Below, one piece after another: positions 33,943-43,787 of a DNA stretch of 64,000 nucleotides; positions within the stretch are counted from its first letter, which is position 1, and each line of letters opens with the position of its first letter. The translations under genes and the position numbers were made by a program. The notes below the pieces were generated by a model, which did no database searches, was not told the origin of the DNA, and saw only the letters and a list, made by a program, of their open reading frames with translations. Source of the stretch: Cytophagales bacterium (GTDB lineage: Bacteria; Bacteroidota; Bacteroidia; Cytophagales; Cyclobacteriaceae); NCBI GenBank assembly GCA_022360015.1, contig JAKSDQ010000250.1, forward strand, positions 1-64,000. Direction: 5' to 3'.

Positions 33943-34664
33943 ACTTTTTCTGTTTATACCGACTTTGGCAAGAGATCTGTTCATTCTTCCCGGAGACATT
34001 ACTTTTTCAAATTCTGAATATTTCATTTAAATTTTCTTTTTTTTAATCATTTAATATTTATTCATCTTATTCCCGTTCGTCCCTGACAATGTCAAACTTC
34101 CGGGTTTCGTTTTTTATAGGAATTCAGTCTTACCTTTCCGAAGGCTTTATATCTCTCACTGTTCACAATACAGCGCTTTCTTATACTTAAATAATTGGGG
34201 GAAATTTATTATTACTTCAATCAAAGTTGAAGCGTGCCAGTTTTTTTACAACCGAATGAACTCAATAAAAAAATAGTGTTTTGAGTGATTAAAAAACCCG
34301 GTTATATTTGACAGCAATAATATCGGGATTATTTGGATTGAGGGCAACAGATTGAGCAACAGCAACAATAAGAGTCCAGGCTACCGTTACTGTTACCCTC
34401 ACTATTGCTTATTTTTCCTGTATAGTATGAAGGGAAGGAAATCCAAAAACATAAATATCCTACCCTCTTCGACGGGTTCATGTAGCCGGTCGGAGATAAA
34501 GCTAAGCAATATTGGAACGGGGAGGCAACAAGTATCGGGACAAGGGTACGGGATCGAAATACGGGTGGTAGTTATTGTGAGTTTGTTCATAATTTATCGT
34601 ATATTTTGGGGATATTTAGGAGGGCATACAGGTCTGGTTTGTAGATTAACCTTAAATTTTACAT
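33943..34664. other. Intergenic region, no supported gene
   Basis: About 720 bp of AT-rich sequence between the peroxiredoxin terminator and the oxidoreductase. It includes a short frame (starting 34352) that overlaps the Tat signal of the next gene and has no recognisable content, so I leave it out. A weak TTTG...TATATTTTG pair near 34570-34610 may be the oxidoreductase promoter. Confidence 0.4.
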
Positions 34665-36014
34665 ATGAAAAGAAGAAACTTTACAAAACGTGCATCAGCT
34701 ATAATGGCTGGGGGCTTATTAGCAGGTCCTTCATTGATGGGGGCCTCCCGATATAAACGCTACATATCTCCCAATGATACATTGCAAATAGGTGTAATAG
34801 GATGTAAAGGGATGGGTTGGTCAAATACCAGGTCGATGCTTAAGATGGACGACATCGACCTGATAGCTATCAGTGATGTGGATAAGAATGTCATTAAGGA
34901 GCGTGTAGAGCATTACAAAGAGTTCAGGGAAAACAAACCTGAGATCTATGAAGACTACCGGAATTTGTTAAGTAATCCGGATATTGATGCGGTAATCATC
35001 GGCAGTCCTGACCATTGGCATTGCAAGATGATGGTCGATGCCGTACAAAGCGGCAAACATGTGTACGTTGAAAAACCCCTTGCCAATTCTATTGAAGAAT
35101 GCAAGATCATGGTTGAGGCAGCTCAAAAAACGGGAAAGGTAGTACAGGTGGGGCAATGGCAACGCAGCGGTGTCCATTACAAAAAAGCACTGGAAATAGT
35201 TCAGTCCGGCGTACTTGGTAAAATAAGGTTGGTGAAAGTATGGGCTTACCAGGGGTGGATGAAACCTGTACCTGTATTACCCGATTCACCGGTGCCCGAA
35301 GGTGTGAATTATGATTTCTGGTTAGGCCCTGCCCCTAAAAGAGCTTTCAATCAAAATCGTTTTCATTTTAATTTTCGTTGGTTCTGGGATTACGCAGGGG
35401 GACTGATGACTGATTGGGGTGTCCATGAAATCGACATCGCGTTATGGGTAATGAAGGCTGTTTCACCTGTTTCAGTCATGGCTACGGGCGGTAAGCTCGC
35501 CTATCCGGATGATGCCTCTGAAACTCCGGACACTTTGCAGGCTTTATTCCAGTACAATGACTTTAACATGTTGTGGGAACATGCGACAGGTATTGATAAT
35601 GGCCCCTATGGAAGAAGAGAAGGCATTGCCTTTATAGGGAACAACGGCACACTGGTGGTTAACCGAGGTGGTTATGAGGTATTGGTTGAAAAGAAAGCCA
35701 GAGGTTATGGTAAAACCGAGGAAGGTAAAATGGCGCCAATCGAGGCCTTTGAAAGGCCCAAAGATGCTAATTATCTGGATTACCATACGCAAAACTTTGT
35801 TGCTGCGATAAAAGCAAACGATCCTTCGATACTGAATACCCCAATAGCATCCGGTAGTCTGGCGGCCATCAATGCCCAGATGGGAAACATCGCCTATAAA
35901 ACCGGCAGAAAGGTTTATTGGGACGAGGCCAATGGCAAATTCAAGAAAGACAAAAGTGCCAGCGCAATGGTGGGTGTCAAATATAATAATGGTTGGGAGC
36001 TTCCGCGTATTTGA
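34665..36014 (+). CDS. Tat-exported Gfo/Idh/MocA-family oxidoreductase
   Basis: 449 aa. MKRRNFTKRASAIMAGGLLA is a twin-arginine signal, so the protein is exported folded with its cofactor. The Rossmann domain starts LQIGVIGCKGMGWSNT, followed by the family motifs AVIIGSPDHWHCKMMVDAV and GKHVYVEKPLANSIEECKIM (EKP). The C-terminal half is the substrate-binding Gfo/Idh/MocA C-domain (FNFRWFWDYAGGLMTDWGVH, then EIDIALW). Likely an NAD(P)-dependent sugar or cyclitol dehydrogenase or glycosidase in the periplasm. No sugar genes lie next to it. Confidence 0.92.
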   Translation: MKRRNFTKRASAIMAGGLLAGPSLMGASRYKRYISPNDTLQIGVIGCKGMGWSNTRSMLKMDDIDLIAISDVDKNVIKERVEHYKEFRENKPEIYEDYRNLLSNPDIDAVIIGSPDHWHCKMMVDAVQSGKHVYVEKPLANSIEECKIMVEAAQKTGKVVQVGQWQRSGVHYKKALEIVQSGVLGKIRLVKVWAYQGWMKPVPVLPDSPVPEGVNYDFWLGPAPKRAFNQNRFHFNFRWFWDYAGGLMTDWGVHEIDIALWVMKAVSPVSVMATGGKLAYPDDASETPDTLQALFQYNDFNMLWEHATGIDNGPYGRREGIAFIGNNGTLVVNRGGYEVLVEKKARGYGKTEEGKMAPIEAFERPKDANYLDYHTQNFVAAIKANDPSILNTPIASGSLAAINAQMGNIAYKTGRKVYWDEANGKFKKDKSASAMVGVKYNNGWELPRI

Positions 36015-36146
36015 TTGGATGAATAACGTTATCTTGAATGTAAGGGAACAACTTCTGGGATAAAATTTCTAATAATTGTGATAATTTTCTATAATTGCAT
36101 CCGCAGAAAAATCTTTCGTTAACTTTTTTAATTTCTGAGACTGTAA

Positions 36147-37070
36147 ATGGATATTAAGATCGATAATTTAACTAAGAACTACGGTCCCCAAAAAGCAGTT
36201 GACAATATTTCCTTTGAGGTTAAAACTGGTGAAATTCTCGGTTTCCTCGGACCAAACGGTGCCGGAAAAACCACCACTATGAAGATGATTACCAATTACA
36301 TTGCCGTAGATAATGGGGATATTACAATCGGAGGGGATTCGGTAAGATCAAACGGAGAAAGGTTGAGAAGACATATCGGCTATTTACCGGAACATAATCC
36401 TCTGTATTTGGACATGGCTGTTTTAGATTACCTGGAGTTTTCCGCTGCCCTGCAGGGTGTTCCGGCACACCAGATTCCTGGCAGAGTGAAGGAAATGGTA
36501 AAACTATGTGGTTTAAATGCTGAAAAACACAAAAAAATTGCCGAATTATCAAAAGGCTTCCGGCAAAGGGTAGGGTTGGCCCAGGCGATGATACACAACC
36601 CTGAAATCCTTATCCTTGACGAACCTACTACCGGCCTGGACCCCAACCAGATTGTCGAGATACGGAAACTGATCCGGGAGATTGGCAAACAAAAAACTGT
36701 TATTTTAAGTACACACATTCTGCCTGAGGTAGAGGCGACCTGTGACAGGATTTTAATCATTAACAATGGCAAAATCGTAGCAGACGGCACCGCCGACCAT
36801 TTGAGGAAACAGGCGCAGGGCCAGGAATTGCTTGTAACCACCATAGAAGACGGGGACTCGGAAGTTATTGAAAAAGCATTGAAGATCCTGCCTTCCGTGG
36901 CTGCGGTGGAACGTTTGGAAGATAACCGTTTTGAAGTGCAGAGCAAAACCGAAATGTCGGCTAAAAGGGAAGTTTTCAATCTGTGTGTAAAAAACAATTG
37001 GGTTATCACAGAGCTAACCCCGGAGGAAACAAAGCTTGAAGACATCTTCCGGGATTTGACTACGAAATAG
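36147..37070 (+). CDS. gldA: Gliding-motility-type ABC transporter ATP-binding subunit GldA
   Basis: 307 aa ABC ATPase: Walker A GPNGAGKTTTMKM, signature LSKGFRQRVGLAQ, Walker B ILILDEPTTGLDP and H-loop LSTHILPEVEATC. After about residue 220 comes the C-terminal extension typical of GldA (LEDNRFEVQSKTEMSAKREV). It energises the GldF/GldG membrane partners encoded directly downstream. GldA-F-G are needed for gliding in Flavobacterium but occur more widely. The first gene of a four-gene run. Confidence 0.9.
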   Translation: MDIKIDNLTKNYGPQKAVDNISFEVKTGEILGFLGPNGAGKTTTMKMITNYIAVDNGDITIGGDSVRSNGERLRRHIGYLPEHNPLYLDMAVLDYLEFSAALQGVPAHQIPGRVKEMVKLCGLNAEKHKKIAELSKGFRQRVGLAQAMIHNPEILILDEPTTGLDPNQIVEIRKLIREIGKQKTVILSTHILPEVEATCDRILIINNGKIVADGTADHLRKQAQGQELLVTTIEDGDSEVIEKALKILPSVAAVERLEDNRFEVQSKTEMSAKREVFNLCVKNNWVITELTPEETKLEDIFRDLTTK

Positions 37071-37137
37071 ATTTTTGATTACAGGTTTAATTTTTACCCT
37101 TTTCTATTCAATCCCTTAAAACAAAATCAGATTAATT

Positions 37138-37866
37138 ATGAAATCAATTTGGATCATTACCAAGAGAGAACTACAATCTTTTTTTGATTCGTTAATCGCG
37201 TACATTATATTAATCTTGTTTCTAGGCTTTAGCGGTTTTTTTACCTGGCTATATGGAACAGACATTTTTTTGGTTGGCCAGGCCAGCCTGCAAAGTTTTT
37301 TTAACATAGCTTTCTGGACACTTTTCTTTTTTATACCAGCCATCACCATGCGGATGCTGGCAGAGGAAAAAAAGACCGGAACCATCGAACTGTTACTCAC
37401 CAAAGCGGTGTCAGACCGGCAGGTGATACTAGGCAAGTTTTTGGCGTGCTTGTTACTGGTAGTCATCGCACTGGCTTTTACTTTACCCTATTATTTTACC
37501 GTTGCCAGCATTGGGAATATCGACCATGGCGCTGTTTGGTGTGGCTACCTCGGACTTTTGCTGATGAGTGCTGCGTACGTGAGTATCGGGCTGTTTACCA
37601 GTAGTATCACTAACAATCAGATTGTCGCGTTCCTGCTGGCCTTATTCATCGGACTATTCCTTCACCTTATCTTCAACGTTTTGGCAGGCAACTTTACAGG
37701 CTTCCTGGGACAGTTGTTTTATACATTGAGCTTGTCGGTTCATTTCGACTCCTTGTCCAGGGGTGTGATAGATACCAAAGATCTTGTCTATTTCGCCAGT
37801 ATTGTGGTTATTGGCATTCTACTAGCAGAATTGAATCTGGCTAAACGAAATTTAACCAACAGTTAA
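37138..37866 (+). CDS. gldF: Gliding-motility-associated ABC transporter permease GldF
   Basis: 242 aa with six predicted membrane helices (for example YIILILFLGFSGFFTWLY and IVAFLLALFIGLFLHLIF). The cytoplasmic loop TMRMLAEEKKTGTIELLLTK is the conserved ABC-2 permease coupling segment. It lies 67 bp after gldA and 2 bp before gldG. It forms the membrane part of the transporter; the transported substrate is not known. Confidence 0.92.
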   Translation: MKSIWIITKRELQSFFDSLIAYIILILFLGFSGFFTWLYGTDIFLVGQASLQSFFNIAFWTLFFFIPAITMRMLAEEKKTGTIELLLTKAVSDRQVILGKFLACLLLVVIALAFTLPYYFTVASIGNIDHGAVWCGYLGLLLMSAAYVSIGLFTSSITNNQIVAFLLALFIGLFLHLIFNVLAGNFTGFLGQLFYTLSLSVHFDSLSRGVIDTKDLVYFASIVVIGILLAELNLAKRNLTNS

Positions 37867-37868
37867 TT

Positions 37869-39377
37869 ATGAGAACCAAAAAGTCATACTATAACTCTGT
37901 TATCTTAGTTATCGGGATACTTTTGCTAATTAATATTTTGTCCAACGACTATTTTGTACGTCTGGATTTTACCGAAAATAAAAGATATACCCTTAGCCAG
38001 GCAACGGAAGATATCGTCGAAGACCTGCTGGAGCCGGTAACGGTGAAAGCCTATTTTTCAGAAAACCTGCCCCCTAACATAGCACAAACCAGGCTTGATT
38101 TTAAGGATTTGTTGCTGGAATATGCCAATATTTCCGGTGGCAACCTCGTCTACGAGTTTATTAACCCTAATGAAACACCTGAAAAAGAGCAGGAAGCCGC
38201 TCAGTCGGGGATTAATCCGGTGATGATCAACGTCAGGGAGAAGGACCAGATGAAACAACAAAAAGCGTTTATGGGCGCGGTCATAGAAATGGGTGAACAA
38301 CAAGATGTTATCCCTTTTATGCAGCCCGGAGAAGCCATGGAATATGCGCTTACCTCCAGCATTAAAAAACTTTCTATCACCGACAAACCTTCCATAGGGT
38401 TAATCCAGGGACACGGTGAACCGTCTGTTTTTGATATGCAACAGGCAGGGCAGGAACTAAACATACTCTATAATTTTGAAGACTTTACCTTAACGGATAC
38501 AACAGATATCCCCGCCAACTTCAAAGCCGTAGCCCTGGTTGCTCCCAAAGACACTATACCTCCGGCACACCTGGCAAAGATCGATGATTATCTGGCCAAC
38601 GGAGGTAAAGTGCTGGTAGCTCTTAATAAGGTAGACGGTAATCTGCAAAACGCCTTTGGGTCGGCAGTTTATACCGGATTGACGGCCTGGTTGCAGGGAA
38701 AAGGTATCACTGTGGAAAATCAGTTTGTTATTGATGCCAGTAGTGCTTCCATAGCTGTTCAACAGCAACAAGGTCCGTTTAGGTTCCAGACGCAGATACA
38801 GTTCCCATACTTACCGGTTATCAGTAATTTTGCGGACCACCCTATCACCAAGGGACTGGAAACAGTTATTTTGCCTTTTGCCAGCCCACTTACATTTTCA
38901 GGTGATTCGACAGTAAATTTTGTTCCATTGGCGTTCACATCCGATCAGTCGGGTACCAGTCCGGTACCCACTTATTTTGACATTCAAAAAGAATGGACGG
39001 AGTCAGACTTTCCGCAACAGCGGCTGATAGTTGCGGCAGCTTTGGAAGAAGTGGGTATGCCCAAATTAGTAGTGATCGGAGATGGGGATTTTGCCGTCAA
39101 CACTCGTGAAGGAGGCCAGCCACAAGCCGTTCAACCAGATAATGCCAGTCTTTTTGCCAATAGTATTGACTGGTTGTCTGATGACACAGGACTCATAGAC
39201 CTTCGTACCAAGGGAGTTACCTCGCGGCCCATTGACCAATTGGAGGAGGGGACACAGACAACGCTTAAATATGCGAATTTTCTTCTTCCGATATTGGCTG
39301 TCATCATCTATGGCATCGTCAGGTTTCAAAGACAGCGAAGTTTAAGAATTAAAAGAATGGAAATAAGTTATGAGTAA
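37869..39377 (+). CDS. gldG: Gliding-motility-associated ABC transporter substrate-binding protein GldG
   Basis: 502 aa. An N-terminal membrane helix (VILVIGILLLINILS) is followed by the ABC-type uncharacterised domain (RLDFTENKRYTLSQATEDIV; VKAYFSENLPPN; IGLIQGHGEPS), and a C-terminal membrane helix (FLLPILAVIIYGIVRFQ) anchors it. This topology is that of GldG. It overlaps the next gene by 8 bp and is tightly coupled to gldF. Confidence 0.92.
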   Translation: MRTKKSYYNSVILVIGILLLINILSNDYFVRLDFTENKRYTLSQATEDIVEDLLEPVTVKAYFSENLPPNIAQTRLDFKDLLLEYANISGGNLVYEFINPNETPEKEQEAAQSGINPVMINVREKDQMKQQKAFMGAVIEMGEQQDVIPFMQPGEAMEYALTSSIKKLSITDKPSIGLIQGHGEPSVFDMQQAGQELNILYNFEDFTLTDTTDIPANFKAVALVAPKDTIPPAHLAKIDDYLANGGKVLVALNKVDGNLQNAFGSAVYTGLTAWLQGKGITVENQFVIDASSASIAVQQQQGPFRFQTQIQFPYLPVISNFADHPITKGLETVILPFASPLTFSGDSTVNFVPLAFTSDQSGTSPVPTYFDIQKEWTESDFPQQRLIVAAALEEVGMPKLVVIGDGDFAVNTREGGQPQAVQPDNASLFANSIDWLSDDTGLIDLRTKGVTSRPIDQLEEGTQTTLKYANFLLPILAVIIYGIVRFQRQRSLRIKRMEISYE

Positions 39378-40308
39378 AATAAACAATAAAATATTGCTTG
39401 GTATACTGGTAGTATTACTCCTGGTATTTTTGGGTAAGCGTTTTTTAGGGAGTAGTGGAGAGCGAAATTTCAGGGCAACACTGGTAGCCATAGATACTTC
39501 ACAAGTAACCAAAATCGTTATTCAGCCGCGGGCTTCTACCGGTAATAACATTACTTTTACCAAAACCGGAACCAGTTGGGAGGTGGCCAGGGCTGATATA
39601 AAAGATGAGGCCGATCTCAATAACGTTAAAAATATGCTGGCCAATATGGTCAACATAAGCCCCAAAAGGCTGGTGGCAAAATCAGAGGATAAATGGACCC
39701 AATACGAGGTAAATGACTCACTGGGAACCAGAGTAATGGCCTATGCAGGAGATAAAGTATTAACAGATTTTATTTTGGGAAAATTCAATTTTCAACAGGC
39801 GTCCCGGTCGATGTCCAACTTTGTCCGCCTGAGCGACGAGGAGGATGTTTATTCAGTGGAAGGCTTCCTTTCTTCCTCTTTTAACCAGGAGTTTAATAAT
39901 TTCCGTGACAGAACATTTGTGAAGGTGACTAAAGAAAATATCACCTCTGTTCGTTTCGAATACCCCGGCGATAGCAGTTTTGTGCTCAACCTTGTAGCTT
40001 CCAAATGGGAAATTGACGGGCTTCAGGCCGATTCAACAGCCGTGGAAAGCTATTTATCCGGGTTGCGGAATTTAACAAAAAATGAGTTTGCCGATGATTT
40101 CACCCCGCAGGGAAAAGTGGCTACCTATCGATTGTCCATAGCCGGTAATAACATGCAACCCATTACCGTTTCAGCCTTTCAGGAAGGCGAAGGCCATATA
40201 TTAAACGCTACCCTGAATGAAGGCGCCTATTTCCGGGAAGGGAGTCTGAATATTTATGATAAACTGTTTGTCAGTAAAACAAGCCTTCTTCCGGCCGGTG
40301 ATCAGTAG
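39370..40308 (+). CDS. DUF4340 domain protein, inner-membrane anchored
   Basis: 312 aa. One N-terminal membrane helix (ILLGILVVLLLVFLG) and then a periplasmic beta-rich DUF4340 domain with its typical starts (ITFTKTGTSWEVARADIKDE, DLNNVKNMLANMVNISPKRL). DUF4340 proteins are regularly encoded next to GldG-like proteins, and here the genes overlap by 8 bp, so it is very likely a structural partner of the GldAFG complex. No biochemical role is established. Confidence 0.85.
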   Translation: MSKINNKILLGILVVLLLVFLGKRFLGSSGERNFRATLVAIDTSQVTKIVIQPRASTGNNITFTKTGTSWEVARADIKDEADLNNVKNMLANMVNISPKRLVAKSEDKWTQYEVNDSLGTRVMAYAGDKVLTDFILGKFNFQQASRSMSNFVRLSDEEDVYSVEGFLSSSFNQEFNNFRDRTFVKVTKENITSVRFEYPGDSSFVLNLVASKWEIDGLQADSTAVESYLSGLRNLTKNEFADDFTPQGKVATYRLSIAGNNMQPITVSAFQEGEGHILNATLNEGAYFREGSLNIYDKLFVSKTSLLPAGDQ

Positions 40309-40385
40309 TATTGCAAAATACCTGAGGACTTCTGCAGCATTGTCCGAATTAAAACCGGCGTGATTTACAGCGTCAAACAGGGAGG

Positions 40386-40416
40386 TTTGCTTATTGCATA
40401 GTTTTACCTACCTTTG
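40386..40416 (+). promoter_or_regulatory. Bacteroidota-type promoter for the helicase gene
   Basis: TTTG (40386-40389), 19 bases, then TACCTTTG (40409-40416): an exact match to the TTTG-N19-TANNTTTG primary sigma consensus. The expected start site is about 6 bases further, giving a leader of roughly 14 nt before the ATG at 40436. Confidence 0.8.
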
Positions 40417-40435
40417 CGGCTAATTTAAAAAGCAG

Positions 40436-42091
40436 ATGCAAACATTTGAGGAGTTGGGATTGTCGGGTGAGTTGATAGAGAGCCTTTCGAAGTCTTCCAT
40501 CCTAAAACCTACAGAAATACAACGTTTGGTTATACCTGTTTTATTACAGAAGCAAACGGATTTAATAGGATTAGCGCAAACAGGTACCGGCAAAACCGCA
40601 GCATTTGGCCTTCCGATGCTGGATTTGATTTTTACCGATGAACCTTTCACCCAAGGTGTCATACTAGCACCTACACGGGAACTGGCGCAGCAAATAGCCA
40701 GGAGCTTAAAAGATTTTGCTGCTTTGCGAAAAGATATTAACATCGAGGTGGTATACGGGGGTGCGCCCATCGTCAATCAAATTAAATCCATCAAGAAAAC
40801 ACCACCACATATTTTGGTTGCTACGCCGGGCAGGTTAAGAGACCTGTTAAAAAGGAAAGTGGTACTTTTAGAAGCTGTACAAACATTCGTTTTGGATGAA
40901 GCAGACGAAATGCTCAACATGGGCTTCAAGGAAGAAATCTACGAGATATTGTCATACTCCGATCAGGAACGAAACATTTGGTTGTTTTCAGCCACCATGG
41001 CTGCTGATATCAGGGCTATCATTAAAGATTTCATGCACGAGCCGGTAGAGTTCTCTGTAAATTCCTCCCAAAAAATTAACCAGGACATCGACCATCAGGT
41101 GTGTGTCGTAAAATCAGTCGATAAACAAGCTGCGCTGGAGCGCTTTATTGATTTACTGCCCAACCTGTATGGAGTGGTGTTCTGCCGTACCAAAAGGGAT
41201 ACACAAAAACTGGCTGACAGCCTGAACAAATCCGGATACCGGGCCGACGCCCTGCATGGCGACCTGAATCAGAATCAGAGAGATACGGTCATGAAAAAAT
41301 TCCGTAACCGCCAAACCAGCTTACTCATTGCGACCGACGTGGCGGCCAGGGGCATTGATGTAGAGGACCTGACCCACGTATTTCACTTTGCGCTTCCCGA
41401 TGATATGGCTTTTTACACCCATCGGAGTGGCCGCACAGCCAGGGCCGGCAAAAAGGGTTTGTCATTGTCTATAATGACTGCCGCAGAGGAAAGAAAACTA
41501 AGGGTATATGCAAAAAAGCTGAAATTTGATCTCAATAAAATCGAGGTACCGAGCCTGTCAGATGTCAAAAAACAAAGGATATTGGCGTGGCATGACGAAT
41601 TAGAGAAAATAGAAACCTCACCGGCACTGGATGATCAGCTAAAAGCGTTATCTGTTCAGGTTATGAATCAAATGGGCCCTGAGGTATTTCTGGAGAAAGT
41701 AGTAAGTCTCGAGCTCAATAAACTCAGCAACCTGGAGGAAAAATCATTTGGAACCACCAGTACCCATAGAACCGGCAAATCCAACAAGAAAAATAAGTTT
41801 GACAAAAAAAGTGATACCGGTGATTTAAATGGCTATCGGTTTTTTGTCAACATAGGTAAAATGGACCAAACCAATAAAGCTGAGCTTTTGGAATTTCTTT
41901 GTGACGTAGGCAAGGTGGAAAAACACCACATTACCAATATTGCCATGGAAAAACGCTGTTCATACTTTGATGTGGACCCATTAAAAGCCGGCACTTTCGC
42001 ACAAAGGTTTAAGAATTTGCAAATTGACGGCAGAGAACTCAGAGTGAACCGGGATCAACAGAAAGACCAGAAACGCAAACGCAAAAAATGA
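40436..42091 (+). CDS. DEAD-box ATP-dependent RNA helicase with DbpA-like C-terminal RNA-binding domain
   Basis: 551 aa. All helicase motifs are present: AQTGTGKTAAF (I), PTRELAQQIA (Ia), TPGRL (Ib), DEADEML (II), FSATM (III), IATDVAARGIDV (V) and HRSGRTARAG (VI). After a lysine/serine-rich linker (about residues 440-460) the last 80 residues (YRFFVNIGKMDQTNKAELLE; MEKRCSYFDVDPLKAG) form the RRM-like DbpA C-terminal domain that binds structured rRNA, and the tail is highly basic. It is likely a ribosome-assembly or cold-shock helicase of the CsdA/DbpA type. It has its own promoter. Confidence 0.95.
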   Translation: MQTFEELGLSGELIESLSKSSILKPTEIQRLVIPVLLQKQTDLIGLAQTGTGKTAAFGLPMLDLIFTDEPFTQGVILAPTRELAQQIARSLKDFAALRKDINIEVVYGGAPIVNQIKSIKKTPPHILVATPGRLRDLLKRKVVLLEAVQTFVLDEADEMLNMGFKEEIYEILSYSDQERNIWLFSATMAADIRAIIKDFMHEPVEFSVNSSQKINQDIDHQVCVVKSVDKQAALERFIDLLPNLYGVVFCRTKRDTQKLADSLNKSGYRADALHGDLNQNQRDTVMKKFRNRQTSLLIATDVAARGIDVEDLTHVFHFALPDDMAFYTHRSGRTARAGKKGLSLSIMTAAEERKLRVYAKKLKFDLNKIEVPSLSDVKKQRILAWHDELEKIETSPALDDQLKALSVQVMNQMGPEVFLEKVVSLELNKLSNLEEKSFGTTSTHRTGKSNKKNKFDKKSDTGDLNGYRFFVNIGKMDQTNKAELLEFLCDVGKVEKHHITNIAMEKRCSYFDVDPLKAGTFAQRFKNLQIDGRELRVNRDQQKDQKRKRKK

Positions 42092-42369
42092 GCTCTGCCG
42101 GTTGGTTTTCATTGATTAAAGTAATTCTGAAACATGGCCATTTTGCTATTCCAGCTTACGATTACCAAAAGGCAAGGCAGAAAGAACTGGAAAAACCGGA
42201 CTCATATACCCCTGTCGGTGCCATTCGGAAAGAAGCCGGTTTTAGACATAGCCAATCAATTTTGTCTTTACCCATCCTAGGACCTTTAACGGCATTTGCC
42301 AGCTACTACAAAACTCAGAGGACTTTGAGAACTTTGGCTATCCTGTCGACCTTTAAACCAAATCGATAA
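42088..42369 (+). CDS. Hypothetical protein, 93 aa, overlapping the helicase stop
   Basis: The ATG overlaps the helicase stop codon (ATGA), an arrangement typical of translational coupling. The 93-residue product is basic, without signal peptide, and begins with an amphipathic stretch (SAGWFSLIKVILKHGHFAIP). I do not recognise it. A chance frame is possible, but the coupling, the length and its fit between two real genes make a small gene plausible. Confidence 0.45.
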   Translation: MSSAGWFSLIKVILKHGHFAIPAYDYQKARQKELEKPDSYTPVGAIRKEAGFRHSQSILSLPILGPLTAFASYYKTQRTLRTLAILSTFKPNR

Positions 42370-42473
42370 AGATGTCTGTTGCGCCTGTAAGATACCCAAC
42401 CGATGGTAGATTTTTGATTCATAATCCCTAATTTTACTTTTCGAAACCCATGTGACATTTAGCACCTTCTTTT

Positions 42474-42953
42474 ATGCCAAAATATCGCCTTTTAACCTTA
42501 GAAGAATTGCAGGAACTGGAAAAGGAGTTTGTAGAATACCTGGTCTTGAATGGTATCACTGCCGATGATTGGGAAAAGATTAAAAAGGAAAACCCTTCCA
42601 GTGCCCGGCACATCATTGAATTGTTCAGCGATGTGGTTTTTGAAAGTATTATGAGGAAAGTTAAATACCTTGAGCTAAGAACTGCCCATGAGGTGAAAGT
42701 TTTTCAGTGCCTGGAAAGTAAATTGGTGTTGGTGGCTATGCAATCGACTGTTGATCCGGATATCGATTTTACGAATACAGCGTATATCAAAAATGCCATG
42801 AATAACCCCCCTCCGGGGCTAAAGGTTTACACCTCCGAAAAAACCTATGGCAAAGTCAGGGAAATTGAGATTTTTGAAATGATCCGGGCCGGGGCCCTGA
42901 TTACCGGGGATCAGTTATTTAAATCACTCTGTCTGGCGTTACCATCCCAATAA
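42474..42953 (+). CDS. DUF6495-family protein
   Basis: 159 aa, soluble. The start PKYRLLTLEELQELEKEFVE, then YLVLNGITADDWEKIK, is what I know as the DUF6495 family, conserved in Bacteroidota and of unknown function. No catalytic motif stands out. It stands alone, convergent with the response-regulator gene. Confidence 0.75.
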   Translation: MPKYRLLTLEELQELEKEFVEYLVLNGITADDWEKIKKENPSSARHIIELFSDVVFESIMRKVKYLELRTAHEVKVFQCLESKLVLVAMQSTVDPDIDFTNTAYIKNAMNNPPPGLKVYTSEKTYGKVREIEIFEMIRAGALITGDQLFKSLCLALPSQ

Positions 42954-43073
42954 CAAGCCACTATCCACCCAAACCGGTTTGATTTTAAATGAGACTCCGT
43001 TACCTTTAATAAGGCTTTAGAGCGATAATGCCACAAGTGGTAACAGTCAGTAAATGGTGTAAGTTCACGCAGT

Positions 43074-43787
43074 TCAGCCAAAGACCTCTTTCAGAATCCT
43101 GTCCTTCAAATTTTTGCTGAATGGTATGTTTGAATTATTGATAATTAGTGTATTGCCTTGAAGTGATTCAACCTTTAATTTATTGATAATGTAGGATTTG
43201 TGTACACGCATAAACCTTGAATCCGGTAATGTTTTTTCCAGCCTTTTTAATGAATCCAGGCTGATGATCTTTCCCTGTACGGTGTAAAATGTCACATACT
43301 CCCGAAGCCCCTGAATGAAATAAATATCTTCCAGTAAAACCCGGTAAATCTTTCTGTCGGCTTTTACTACTATATGATCTGAGGCATCGTATTGAGCTGA
43401 TTTTTCATTGATGGCAGCTTTACTTTTCAATGCCAGTAGTCCCCTGGCTTTGGCAACGGATTGATAAAACCGGTCGAATTGAATAGGTTTCAATAAATAA
43501 TCGACAACATCCAGTTTATAGCCTTCCAGGGCATAATCCGCGTAAGCGGTCGTAAGTATAATCATAGGCCTGGTTTTGAGGGCGTTAATAAACTCCAGCC
43601 CTGTTAACTCGGGCATTTGGATATCGAGGAAAATCAGATGCACGGCCTGATCATGTAAAAAATCGAGGGCTTTAATGGGGTTGGCAAAAGTGCCAAGTAA
43701 TTTTAAATGAGCCAACTGCCCTATATATTCTTTCATCAGAATCCGGGCCGGGTATTCATCATCTATTACTACGCAGTTGATTGTCAT
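43074..43787 (-). CDS. LytTR-type response regulator
   Basis: 237 aa. Receiver domain with acidic pocket (CVVIDDEYPARILM), phospho-acceptor Asp in HLIFLDIQMPELTG, conserved Thr in MIILTTAYADYALEGYKLDV and Lys in YLLKPI. The C-terminal 100 residues are a LytTR DNA-binding domain (YFIQGLREYVTFYTVQGKII; RVHKSYIINKLKVESLQGNT). Its start overlaps the stop of the histidine kinase gene by one base, so the two are a translationally coupled two-component system. Confidence 0.95.
   Translation of the reverse strand: MTINCVVIDDEYPARILMKEYIGQLAHLKLLGTFANPIKALDFLHDQAVHLIFLDIQMPELTGLEFINALKTRPMIILTTAYADYALEGYKLDVVDYLLKPIQFDRFYQSVAKARGLLALKSKAAINEKSAQYDASDHIVVKADRKIYRVLLEDIYFIQGLREYVTFYTVQGKIISLDSLKRLEKTLPDSRFMRVHKSYIINKLKVESLQGNTLIINNSNIPFSKNLKDRILKEVFG

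Noticed and set aside
34352..34756. 134-codon plus-strand frame before the oxidoreductase
   Set aside because: It overlaps the Tat signal region of the oxidoreductase in another frame and its composition (many Ser, Arg, Ile and short hydrophobic runs) looks random.
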